Assembly: GCF_904849725.1 (NCBI RefSeq)
Contig: NC_058518.1
Location: forward strand, 324,530,581-324,594,580
DNA: 64,000 nucleotides
Direction of reading: 5' to 3'
From: Hordeum vulgare subsp. vulgare
Taxonomy: Eukaryota; Streptophyta; Magnoliopsida; Poales; Poaceae
Shown: positions 11,652 through 22,706 of the stretch, one piece after another
Layout of the letters: the number at the start of each line of letters is the position of its first letter
Numbering within the stretch: the first letter of the stretch is position 1
Program-made: the position numbers and the translations under genes
Notes under the pieces: model-generated
Databases searched by the model: none
What the model was told of the DNA's origin: nothing
Seen by the model: the letters and a program-made list of their open reading frames with translations, nothing else

Positions 11652-12668
11652 AGTCTCTCGGGTCATGTCTACATAGTTCTCGAACCCGCAGGGTCTGCAC
11701 ACTTAAGGTTCGACGTTGTTTTATGCGTATTTGAGTTATATGGTTGGTTACCGAATGTTGTTTGGAGTCCCGGATGAGATCACGGACGTCACGAGGGTTT
11801 CCGGAATGGTCCGGAAATGAAGATTGATATATAGGATGACCTCATTTGATTACCGGAAGGTTTTTGGAGTTACCGGGAATGTACCGGGAATGACGAATGG
11901 GTTCCGGGAGTTCACCGGGGGGGGGGGGGGCAACCCACCCCGGGGAAGCCCATAGGGATTGGGGGTGGCGCACCATCCCTTAGTGGGCTGGTGGGACAGC
12001 CCAAAAGAGCCCTATGCGCCATAGGAAGAAAAATCAAAGAGAAAAGAAAAAAAAAGAGGAGGTGGAAAAAAGGGGAAGGACTCCTCCTTCCAAACCTAGT
12101 TGGACTCGGTTTGGAAGGGGATAACTCCCCCCCTTGGCTCGGCCGAAGTCCTTAGGGGTCCTTGGACCCCAAGGCAAGGCTCCCCCTCTTCCCCCTATAT
12201 ATACGGAGGTTTTAGGGCTGATTTGACACAACTTTGCCACGGCAGCCCGACCACATATCTCCATGGTTTTACCTCTAGATCGCGTTTCTGCGGAGCTCGG
12301 GCGGAGCCCTGCTAAGACGAGATCATCACCAACCTCCGGACCGCCGTCACGCTGCCGGAGAACTCTTCTACCTCTCCATCTCTCTTGCTGGATCAAGAAG
12401 GCCGAGATCATCGTCGAGCTGTACGTGTGCTGAACGCGGAGGTGCCGTCCGTTCGGCACTAGATCGTGGGACTGATCGCGAGACGGTTCGCGGGGCGGAT
12501 CGAGGGATGTGAGGACGTTCCACTACATCAACCGCGTTCACTAACGCTTCTGCTGTACGGTCTACAAGGGTACGTAGATCACACATCCCCTCTCGTAGAT
12601 GGACATGACCATGATAGGTCTTCGTGCGCGTAGGAAATTTTTTGTTTCCCATGCGACGTTCCCCAACA
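11652..12668 (+). repeat. A1 5' LTR, second part
   Basis: Continues the A1 LTR after the A2 insertion, beginning with the second copy of AGTCT and ending CCCCAACA at 12668. It matches 18446-19460. It has a 14-G run at 11917-11930 (15 in the 3' LTR, 18713-18727) and a TATA box at 12196-12203. Confidence 0.95.
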
Positions 12669-13900
12669 GTGACATCATGAACTAGGTTCATGCGTAGATG
12701 TCTTCTCGAGTAGAACACAAAAGTTTTTGTGGGCGGTGATGTGCGTGTTGCTGCCCTCCTTAGTCTTTTCTTGATTCCGCGGTATTGTTGGATCGAAGCG
12801 GCTCGGACCGACATTACTCGTACGCTTACGAGAGACTGGTTTCATCGCTACGAGTAACTCCGTTGCTCAAAGATGACTGGCGGGTGTCAGTTTCTCCAAC
12901 TTTAGTTGAATCGGAATTGACCGAGGAGGTCCTTGGATGAGGTTAAATAGCAAATCATATATCTCCGTTGTGGTGTTTGTGTAAGTAAGATGCGATCCTA
13001 CTAGATACCCATGGTCACCACGTAAAACATGCAACAACAAAATTAGAGGACGTCTAACTTGTTTTTGCAGGGTATGCTTGTGATGTGAGATGGCCAACGA
13101 TGTGATGTGATATATTGGATGTATGAGATGATCATGTTGTAATAGTTAATATCGACTTGCACGTCGATGGTACGGCAACCGGCAGGAGCCGTAGGGTTGT
13201 CTTTAAACTAACGTTTGTGCTTGCAGATGTGTTTACTATTTTGCTAGGATGTAGCTTTAGTAGTAATAGCATGAGTAGCACGACAACCCCGATGGCGACA
13301 CGTTGATGGAGATCATGGTGTGACGCCGGTGACAAGAAGATCGTGCCGGTGCTTTGGTGATGGAGATCAAGAAGCACATGATGATGGCCATATCATGTCA
13401 CTTATGAATTGCATGTGATGTTAATCCTTTTATGCACCTTATTTTGCTTAGAACGATGGTAGCATTATGAGGTGATCTCTCACTAAAATTTCAAGACGAA
13501 ATTGTGTTCTCCCCGACTGTGCACCGTTGCGACAGTTCTTCGTTTCGAGACACCACGTGATGATCGGGTGTGATAGACTCAACATTCACATACAACGGGT
13601 GCAAAACAGTTGCACACGCGGAACACTCGGGTTAAGCTTGACGAGCCTAGCATGTGCAGACATGGCCTCGGAACACATGAGACCGAAAGGTCGAGCATGA
13701 ATCGTATAGTTGATATGATTAGCATAGAGATGCTTACCACTGAAACTATTCTCGACTCACGTGATGATCGGACTTGAGATAGTGGATTTGGATCATGTAC
13801 CACTCAAATGACTAGAGAGATGTACTTTTTGAGTGGGAGTTCTTAAGTAATATGATTAATTGAACTAATTGTCATGAACATAGTCTAATGGTCTTTGCGA
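12669..13900 (+). other. A1 leader with degenerate primer-binding site
   Basis: The bases after the LTR read GTGACATCATGAACTAGG where A3 and A4 have GTGGTATCAGAGCTAGG: three substitutions and one inserted base in or beside the 12-nt PBS. The following ~1.2 kb is nearly identical to the A3 leader, in sharp contrast to the coding region downstream. Confidence 0.85.
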
Positions 13901-16900
13901 ATTACGATGTAGCTTGCGCTATAGCTCTACTGTTTTTATATGTTCCTAGAGAAAATTTAGTTGAAAGTTGATAGTAGCAAACTTTGCAGACTGAGTCTGT
14001 AAAACCGAGGATTGTCCTCGTTGCTGCGCAGAAGGCTTATGTCCTTAATGCACCACTCGGCGTGCTGCACCTCAAGCGTCGTCTATGGATGTTGTGAACA
14101 TCCGACATACACGTTTCTGATGACTACACGATAGTTCAGTGCAAAATACTTAATGGCTTAGAAGCAAGGCATCAAAGACGTTTTGAAACGTCACGGAACA
14201 TAAGTGATGTTCTAAAGAGATGAAATTGTGATTTCACGCTTGTGCCCTTGTTAAGAGGTACGAGACCTCCGACAAGATTCTTTGTCCACAAAGTAAAGGA
14301 GAAAAGCTCAATCGTTGAGCGTATGCTCATATTGTCTGAGTACGACAATCGCTTGAATCAAGTGGGAGTTAATCTTCCAGATAAGATAGTGATGGTTCTC
14401 CAAAGTCACTGCCACCAAGCTGTGAGAGCTTCGTGATGAACTATAACATATCAAGGATAGATACAATGATCCTTGAGTGATTCGCGATGTTTGACACTGC
14501 GAAAGTAGAAATCAAGAAGGAGCATCAATAGTTGATGGTTAGTAAAATCACTAAGTTTCAAGAAAGGCAAGGGCTAGAAGGGATACTTCGTGAAATGGCA
14601 AAACAGTTGCTGCACTAATGAAGAGACCCATGATTAAACCCAAACCCAAGACTAAGTGCTTCTGTAATGAGGGGAACAGTCATTGAGGCGGAGCAACTCT
14701 AGATACTTGGTAGATAAGAAGGCTGGCAAAAGTCGAAAGAAGTATATTTGATATACATGATGTTGATGTGTACTTTACTAGTACTCCTAGTAGCATGAGG
14801 GTATTGGATACCGGTTCGGTTGCTAAGTGATTAGTAACACGAAATGAAAGCTACGGCATAAACGGAGACTAGCTAAAGGCGAGGTGACGATACGTGTTGG
14901 AAGTGTTTCCAAGGTTGATATGATCAAACGTCGCATGCTCCCTCTACCATCGGGATTGGTGATAAACCTAAATAATTGTTATTTGGTGCTTGCGTTAAGC
15001 ATGAACATGATTGGATCGTGTTTATTGCAATACGATTATTCATTTAAAGAGAATAATGGTTACTCTATTTTCTTGAATAATCACCTTCAATGGTTTATTG
15101 AATCTCGATCGTAGTGTTACACATGTTCATGATATTGGTGCCAAAAGATACAAGGTAATGATGATAGTACCACTTACTTGTGGCACTGCCGCTTGAGTCA
15201 TGTTGGTATAAATTGCATGAAGAGGCTTCATGCTGATGGATCTTTATACTCACTTGATTTTGAATCACTAGTGACATGCAAATCATACCACATGAGCAAG
15301 GCCTTGTTTTCATTGAGATGAAATAAGATAGTAACTTGTTGGAAGTGATACATTTTGATGTATGCAGTCCAATGGGTGCTGAGGCACGCAGTGGATATCA
15401 TTATGTTCTTACTTCAATGACGATTTGAGTAGATACTAGAGTATTTACTTAATGAATCACAAGTCTGAAATAAAAAGTTCAGTTCTGTTTCAGAGTGAAG
15501 TTCGTCATAACAAGAGGACAAACTGTCTACGATATGATCATAGAAATGAATATCCGAGTTACGAGTTTTGGTACACAGTTAAGACAATGTGGAAATTGTT
15601 TCGCAGTTCATGCCACCTAGAACATCATAGTGTGATGATGTGTCTGAACGTCATAGCCACACACTATTTGGTATGGTGCATGCTATGATGTCTCTTATCG
15701 AATTACCACTATCGTTTATGGGTTAAGCATTAGAGACAACCACATTCACTTTAAATAGGGCACCACGTATTTCCGTTGAGATGACACAGTATACACTGAG
15801 GTTTAGAGAAATCTAAACTGTCGTTTCTTTAAAGTTTGGGGCTTCGACACTTATGTGAAAAAGTTTCAGTCTGATAAGCTCGAACCCAAAGCGGACAAAT
15901 GCATCTTCATAGGATATCCAAAACAGTTGGGTACATCTCCTATCTCAGATCCGAAAGCAAAGTGTTTGTTTCTAGAAATGGATCCTTTCTCGAGGAAAGG
16001 TTTCTCTCGAAAGAATTGAGTGGGAGGGTGGTAGAACTTGATGAGGTTATTGAACCATCACTTCGACCAGTGTGTAGCATTGCGCAGGAAGTTGTTCCTG
16101 TGGCGCCTACACCAATTGAAGTGAAAGCTGATGATGGTGATCATCGAGCATCGGATCAAGTTACTACAAGCCTCGTAGGTTGACAAGGTCGTGTACTACT
16201 ACAGAGTGGTACGGTAACCCTGTCTTGGAGGTCATGTTGTTGAGCAACAGTGAACCTACGAGTTACGGAGAAAGCAATGGTGGACCCAGATTCCGACAAA
16301 TGGCTGGAAGCCATGAAATCCGAGAGAGGATCCATGTATGAAAACAAAGTGTAGACTTTGGAAGAACTACTTAATGGTCATAGGACTATTGAGTAAAAAT
16401 GGATCTTTAAAGGAAGACAAACGATGATGGTGATAAGTCACTATTAAGAAAAGCTCGACTTGTCGCAAAGATGTTTTCGATAAGATCAAACAGTTGACTA
16501 TGATGAGACTTTCTCACTCGTAGCAATGCTAAAGGTTTGTTAGAATTATGTTAGTTCTTGATGCATTATTTATGAAATATTGCACGTAGGATGTCAAAAC
16601 ATTGTTTTCTCGACGGTTTCCTTGAGCAACCATTGTGTGTGATACAACCAGTAGGTTTTGTCGATCCTAAAGATACTAGCAAGTATGCAAGCTCCAGTGA
16701 TCCTTCAATGGACTGGTGCAAGCATCTCGGAGTTGGAATATACACTTTGATGAGATGATCAAAGATTTTGGGTTTGTACAAGGTTTATGAGAAACTTGTA
16801 TTTCCAAAGAAGTGAGTGGGAGCACTATAGAATTTCTGATAAGTGTATGTGGTAGACATATTGTTGATCAGAAGTAATGTAGAATTTCTGTAAAGCATAT

Positions 16901-17540
16901 AAGGTTGTTTGAAAGGAGTTTTCAAAGGAATAACTGGATTGCACTACTTGAACATTGAGCATCAAAGATCTATGGAGATAGATGAAAAGTGCGTAATGAA
17001 AGTTTCAATAAGATGCATGCCTTGAAAAGTTTTTGAAGGAGTTCAAAATAGATCAGCAAAGAAGGAGTTCTTGGTTGCGTTGTAAGGTGTGAATTTGAGT
17101 AAGACTCAAAACCCGACCCCGGCAGAATAAAGAGAATAGACGAAGGTCGTCTTCTATGCCTTGGCCGTAGAATCTGAAGTATGCCATGCTGGGTACCGCA
17201 CTTGATCTGTGCCTTGACTCAATGTCTGTTGAGAGGTACAGAGAGTGATCCATGATTGAATACTAGCAGCGGTCAAAATTTATCCTTAGTAACTAATGGA
17301 CTAAGGAATTTTTCTCGGTTATGGAGGTGGTTAAAGAGTTCGTCGTAAAGGGTTACGTCGATGCAAGCTTTGACACTAATCCGAATAACTATGAGTAGTG
17401 AAACGGATTCGTATAGTAGAGTAGATATTTGGAGCATTTCCGAGTAGCACGTAGTAGCAGCATCTATAAGATGACATAAAGATTTGTAAAGAATGCATGG
17501 ATCTGAAAGTTTCAGAACCGTTGACTAAAACTTCTCTCAC
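13901..17540 (+). pseudogene. A1 gag-pol remnant, heavily decayed
   Basis: Alignable along its length with the A2 and A3 gag-pol but broken by dozens of stops and indels; the longest open stretches are under 100 codons. Recognisable pieces include the gag-like segment at 14242-14436, the post-protease segment at 14884-15114, a connection-region segment at 15899-16183, and an RT active-site remnant near 16845-16860 where YVDD is destroyed. No start codon aligns with the gag start of A3. Identity to A3 in the stretch I compared (14884-15100) is only about 75-80%, far below the LTR and leader similarity. Confidence 0.9.
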
Positions 17541-17641
17541 GAGCAAGACGTGATCGGACCCCATAACTGTATGGGTGTTGTTTTCGTTGGAATCACATGG
17601 TGATATGAACTAGATTATTGACTCTAGTGCAAGTGGTGGAC

Positions 17642-19460
17642 TGTTGGAAATATGCCCTAGAGGCAATAATAAATTAGTTATTATTATATTTCTTTGTTCA
17701 TGATAATCGTTTATTATCCATGCTATAATTGTATTGATTGGAAACACAGTGCATGTGTGGATACATAGACACAACACTGTCCCTAGTAGGCCTCTAGTTG
17801 ACTAGCTCGTTGATCAAAGATGGTCAAGGTTTCCTGACCATAGGCAAGTGTTGTCACTTGATAACGGGATCACATCATTAGGAGAATCATGTGATGGACT
17901 AGACCCAAACTAATAGACGTAGCATGTTGATCGTGTCATTTTGTTGCTACTGTTTTCTACGTGTCAAGTATTTGTTCCTATGACCATGAGATCATATAAC
18001 TCACGGACACCGGAGGAATGCTTTGTGTGTATCAAACGTCGCAATGTAACTGGGTGACTATAAAGATGATCTGCAGTATCTCCGAAGGTGTTCGTTGAGT
18101 TAGTATGGATCGAGACTGGGATTTGTCACTCCGTGTGACGAAGAGGTATCTCGGGGCCCACTCGGTAATACAACATCACACACAAGCCTTGCAAGCAATG
18201 TGACTTAGTGTAAGTCACGGGATCTTGTATTACGGAACGAGTAAAGAGACTTGTCGGTAAACGAGATTGAAATAGGTATGCGGATACTGACGATCGAATC
18301 TCGGGCAAGTAACATACCGAAGGACAAAGGGAATGACATACGGGATTATATGAATCCTTGGCACTGAGGTTCAAACGATAAGATCTTCGTAGGATATGTA
18401 GGATCCAATATGGGCATCCAGGTCCCGCTATTGGATATTGACCGAGGAGTCTCTTGAGTCATGTCTACATAGTTCTCGAACCCGCAGGGTCTGCACACTT
18501 AAGGTTCGACGTTGTTTTATGTGTATTTGAGTTATATCGTTGGTTACCGAATGTTGTTCAGAGTCCCGGATGAGATCACGGACGTCACGAGGGTTTCTGG
18601 AATGGTCCGAAAACGAAGATTGATATATAGGATGACCTCATTTGATTACCGGAAGGTTTTCGGAGTTACCGGGAATGTACCAGGAATGACGAATGGGTTC
18701 CGGGAGTTCACCGGGGGGGGGGGGGGGCAACCCACCCCGGGGAAGCCCATAGGGATTGGGGGTGGTGCACCATCCCTTAGTGGGCTGGTGGGACAGCCCA
18801 AAAGAGCCCTATGCGCCATAGGAAGAAAAATCAAAGAGAAAAAAAAAGAGGAGGTGGAAAAAAGGGGAAGGACTCCTCCTTCCAAACCTAGTTGGACTCG
18901 GTTTGGAAGGGGAGAACTGCCCCCCTTGGCTCGGCCGAAGTCCTTAGGGGTCCTTGGACCCCAAGGCAAGGCTCCCCCTCTTCCCCCTATATATACGGAG
19001 GTTTTAGGGCTGATTTGACACAACTTTGCCACGGCAGCCCGACCACATATCTCCACGGTTTTACCTCTAGATCGCGTTTCTGCGGAGCTCGGGCGGAGCC
19101 CTACAGAGATGAGATCATCACCAACCTCCGGAGCGCCGTCACGCTGCCGGAGAACTCTTCTACCTCTCCGCCTCTCTTGCTGGATCAAGAAGGACGAGAT
19201 CATCGTCGAGCTGTACGTGTGCTGAACGCGGAGGTGCCGTCCGTTCGGCACTAGATCGTGGGACTGATCGCGGGATGGTTCGCGGGGCGGATCGAGGGAC
19301 GTGAGGACGTTCCACTACATCAACCGCGTTCACTAACACTTCTGCTGTACGGTCTACAAGGGTACGTAGATCACACATCCCCTCTCGTAGATGGACATCA
19401 CCATGATAGGTCTTCGTGCGCGTAGGAAAATTTTTGTTTCCCATGCGACGTTCCCCAACA
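17642..19460 (+). repeat. A1 3' LTR
   Basis: 1,819 bp, TGTTGGAAAT to CCCCAACA, followed by the TGACC duplication. The polypurine tract ahead of it reads CAAGTGGTGGAC, slightly altered from CAAGTGGGAGAC in A2 and A3. TATA box at 18989-18996. Confidence 0.95.
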
Positions 19461-19899
19461 TGACCGCCCTCAAGTGTCCCTTAGTTGAATCATGACATCT
19501 CGCATTGTGCGAGGGCGTGAGGAGATTACGGTGGCCTTAGTGGCATCTTGGGGAGCATTGTGCCTCCACACCGCTCCAAACGGAGATTAGCATCCGCAAG
19601 GGTGTGAACTTCGGGATACATCGTTGTCTCCGTGCGCCTCAGTTATCTCTTACCTGAGCTCTTTACTTACGCACTTTACTTTGTGATAGCCATATCGTTT
19701 CTTGTTATATATAGCGCTATCTCTTAGTTGTTTATCTTTCTTAGCATAAGTTGTTGGTGCACATAGGTGAGCCTAGTTGTTTTAGGTTTTCTGCTTGACA
19801 AATTAAACGTTAGTTCTATTCCGCATTTGTTCAAGCCTAAACCGTAATTATTTTAAAGCGCCTATTCACCCCCCTCTAGGCGACATCCACGTCCTTTCA
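19461..19899 (+). repeat. G1 5' LTR, downstream segment
   Basis: Continuation of the LTR cut by A1, starting with the second TGACC and ending GTCCTTTCA at 19899. The last ~280 bases recur at 21063-21345 as the 3' LTR remnant. Confidence 0.88.
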
Positions 19900-19901
19900 G
19901 T

Positions 19902-19913
19902 TGGTATCAGAGC
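19902..19913 (+). other. G1 primer-binding site (iMet)
   Basis: A perfect TGGTATCAGAGC two bases after the LTR end. Confidence 0.9.
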
Positions 19914-19954
19914 CATGTTTCTCATTATTAGGTTTAACCACCTAGAGAGTAAGG

Positions 19955-21062
19955 ATGTCGACTAGGGGATTAGGATTCTCTGACACTCTTAGTTTTGATG
20001 GCACAATTTTTTATGTTTGGGTAATTCGCATGCTTAATATCTTTAGAGTCATGGATCCAAATTTAGAGCGAATTGTAGACATGGGTTTTTCTCCTCCAAA
20101 GGATTCTCAAAATAGATCTTTAGAGGATGAGAAAAACTCTTATCTCAATGATCAAGCTTCTAATGTGCTTTTTTATGCTTTGAGCAATGTAGTTATATTC
20201 CAACTAATGCCATTTCAGAATGCTCATGAGTTGTGGACCAAGCTTCAAGATAAATTTGGTGTCTCCAAGATTTGTAGGGATGATTGTTCTCCCTCCACCT
20301 CCGGTCGCGTTGTCTTCTCAACATCATCTACTTCACCTAAATGTGGATTGCCACAAGGTAATGGTATGATGAGTAGTGGTGATCATTGCAATGATGATAG
20401 TGGGCTTATTGTTGATGATCTTTCATCACTATCTTGTTGTAATGCTTCATCTTTGGGTGTTAACACTTCAAGCACTCTAAATGTTTTACATGCTTATGTT
20501 GGTAGTCCTTGCATATCATGTAAAAACTGTGTGACTAAATCTCATGATGATATGCTTTATGTATCTTGTTGCCATGATAAAAATGTATCTATTTCCTCGA
20601 ATTGTTGCGCTAACAATTTAGAGGAAATCCACCACTCCATGGAACAAGATGTGGCCTTGAATGATGCTTCAAAGGATCCTACATCATCATCTATTGTTTC
20701 TCACTTTTGCCTTATGGTTAAGGCTTCAAAGGTATCTCCTACTTTGAATCCCAATATATATCATGATGACGATGTTGATGATAATAAGGATGAGGATAAT
20801 GATGAAGAGAGTGATAATATTGCATCCTTAGAAATTAAGGGTGAAATGATTTTTAAATCTCTTTATAAGAATAAACTTGCTTGTTCCAACTTCATAGAAA
20901 TCATGTCTATTGCAATTGAGGGCAAGAAACACATTGAGGAGTAGGAAGCTCATCTCGAGGAGCATGAGTCCGCCATTGAGACAATGGAAGGTCATGGACG
21001 TGATTACGCCGAGAGATCACAGAGCTATCTCAAGCTCTTGAAAATGAACTTACCCGAGCTCT
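19955..21062 (+). pseudogene. G1 gag remnant
   Basis: An ORF of 329 codons from ATG 19955 to TAG 20942-20944. The N-terminal ~115 residues resemble the gag of UBN2-type plant LTR elements (FDGTIFYVWVIRM, then AHELWTKLQDKFG). A Ser/Cys-rich middle and an acidic run of Asp/Asn/Glu near residues 270-290 follow. After the stop the sense continues (EAHLEEHESAIETMEGHGRDYAE), then shifts frame at a GAGAGA. It runs directly into LTR sequence at about 21063, so all pol domains are missing. The assignment to Gypsy rather than another LTR class is an inference from the remembered LTR type. Confidence 0.75.
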
Positions 21063-21345
21063 TTACATCATCGTCTCCGCGTGCCTCGGTTATCTCTTAC
21101 CCGAGCTCTTTACTTATGCACTTTACTTTGTGATAGCCATATTGTTTCTTGTTATATATGTTGCTATAACTTAGTTGTTTATCTTGTTTAGCATAAGTTG
21201 TTGGTGCACATAGGTGAGCCTAGTTGTTTTAGGTTTTGTTCTTGACAAATTAAATGTTAGTTTTACTCCGCATTTGTTCAAGCCTAAACCGTAATTATTT
21301 TAAAGCGCCTATTCACCCCCCTCTAGGCGACATCCACGTCCTTTC
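21063..21345 (+). repeat. G1 3' LTR, 5'-truncated
   Basis: Matches 19617-19899, starting near TACATC(A/G)T(C/T)GTCTCCG and ending GTCCTTTCA. Only the last ~283 bases of the LTR remain. The join to gag lies at a direct repeat (CTTACCCGAGCTCTTTAC at 21049-21066 and 21096-21113). The next five bases, GATGG, are the predicted G1 target-site duplication. Confidence 0.85.
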
Positions 21346-22706
21346 AGATGGTGAGGGGTGTAATTCCAACGAGTACGACACGGACGAATGTTAATGAGTA
21401 AGGTGGCGGTGGCGAGATCATCAGTCTAGAACCTGGGAGGTACGTTAGAGTGAAAGAGTAACGTACGGACACAGTCATTAAGAATGCGGAGGATGAGCTC
21501 GGCGCGGCCGTTCTACCGTGAGCTGTAGGGGCAGGTTTGGCGGAAAATGGTGCCGTGAGAAGTGAGGAGAGCGTAGACAATAGTATTATCAAACTCTTTG
21601 CCGTTATCGGTTTGGAGTGCAAGAATGGGGCGATCCAACTGCATGGTGACGTAGGAATAAAAGGATGTGAGTGTGGCGAGAGCATCAGACCTGCGACGAA
21701 GAGGGGAAGTCCACACACAATGAGAGTAATCATCCAAAATCACCAAATAGTATAGGTAGCCCGTATTGCTTGCAACGAGAGATGTCCAAACATCACTATG
21801 AAGTAAATGAAACAGAAAGGTAGATATAGTTGTTGACACGCTAAAGGGAAGATGAACATGCTTGCCTAGACAACAAGCCTCACAAGAGTAATCGCCAAGC
21901 TTATTACATGAAAATGAAAAACTCCTAAGAATTTGATGTAAGACGACGGGGTTGGGGTGGCCCAATCGAGCATGCCATAGGTCGACGCTGGTGGCGAGAG
22001 CGACGTGAGTGGAGGTGGAGGCGCCGGCATGCACGAGATAGAGGTCCTCAGGACTGTCACAACGGTGAAGTACCATTCGGGTATGGATGTCCTTCATAGA
22101 GAAACCAACGGCGTCAAATCCAATGGTAAGAGGATTCTCACGAGCAAGACAACGAACGGAAACTAGATTAGACACTAATTCAGGAGCAACAAGAACATTA
22201 GACATATTGATGGGTGTGGAGTTGGAGGGAAAATTAGTGCTACCGACATGAGTGATAGGTAAGGAGGAACCATTGCCTATGGTGATACGAGTGGGAGTGT
22301 TGACGAGGGTGGAGGAGGTGAGGTTACCGGGATGAGTTGTCATGTGTGCGGTAGCACCCGAGTCCATGTACCGGTAACCTCCACCGCCATAGTTACTCGA
22401 CGACGGGGCCAAGTGCAAGGCGGCGAGGAAGGCGGGGTCCCATGGCGGCGGAACCTACGACGGCGGAGGGCCCCGTAGGGCTGCGTCGGGGCGGGTAGCC
22501 CATACCCACCGGCGAGGTACATGGCGAACAGGGCGGCGTAGCCAACGCTACGCGACTGAGTAGACGCGCCGAAGAACGCTTGGTGGCCCGCGGGGTGAGG
22601 GCCGAGGAGACCCGGTGCGGGGGCCCTTGGGACGGGCATGTGATAGGCATGCACCATGCCCGTCCAAGGGTTCTGTCCCCTGGTCCATGGCGGGGATGGC
22701 TGCGGG
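21346..22706 (-). pseudogene. Copia element C1: gag C-terminus, protease and integrase fragment
   Basis: Reads leftward. A Pro-rich gag tail (about 22657-22460) is followed by a frameshift. The protease has a DSGATAHMT motif (just below 22370), then come the gag-pre-integrase HLGHP-type region (LWHARLGHP) with the C..C zinc residues (CEACCLGKH), and an integrase core with TDNGKEF. In-frame stops follow near 21520 and 21417. The coding sense runs to 21346, exactly where the G1 LTR ends; RT, RNase H and the 3' LTR are absent. The right end is the A3 insertion site (TSD GCGGG, 22702-22706); gag continues at 31628. Confidence 0.88.

Larger units (their letters stand above)
2009..19460 (+). mobile_element. 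Angela/BARE-type Copia retrotransposon A1, non-autonomous, hosting A2
   Basis: A complete insertion bounded by TG (2009) and CA (19460) and flanked by perfect 5-bp duplications, TGACC, at 2004-2008 and 19461-19465. Excluding the nested A2 copy, it is about 8.6 kb, normal for this family. Order: 5' LTR (2009-2820 and 11652-12668), leader (12669-13900), ruined gag-pol (13901-17540), polypurine tract region and 3' LTR (17642-19460). The LTRs are close to 98% identical over the ~460 bases I compared by eye, while the coding part is saturated with stops and indels. It sits inside the G1 5' LTR. Confidence 0.95.

Noticed and set aside
13901..17540. Calling separate short genes in the A1 interior (for example 14242-14436, 15899-16183)
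   Set aside because: They are fragments of one decayed gag-pol, collinear with A2 and A3.
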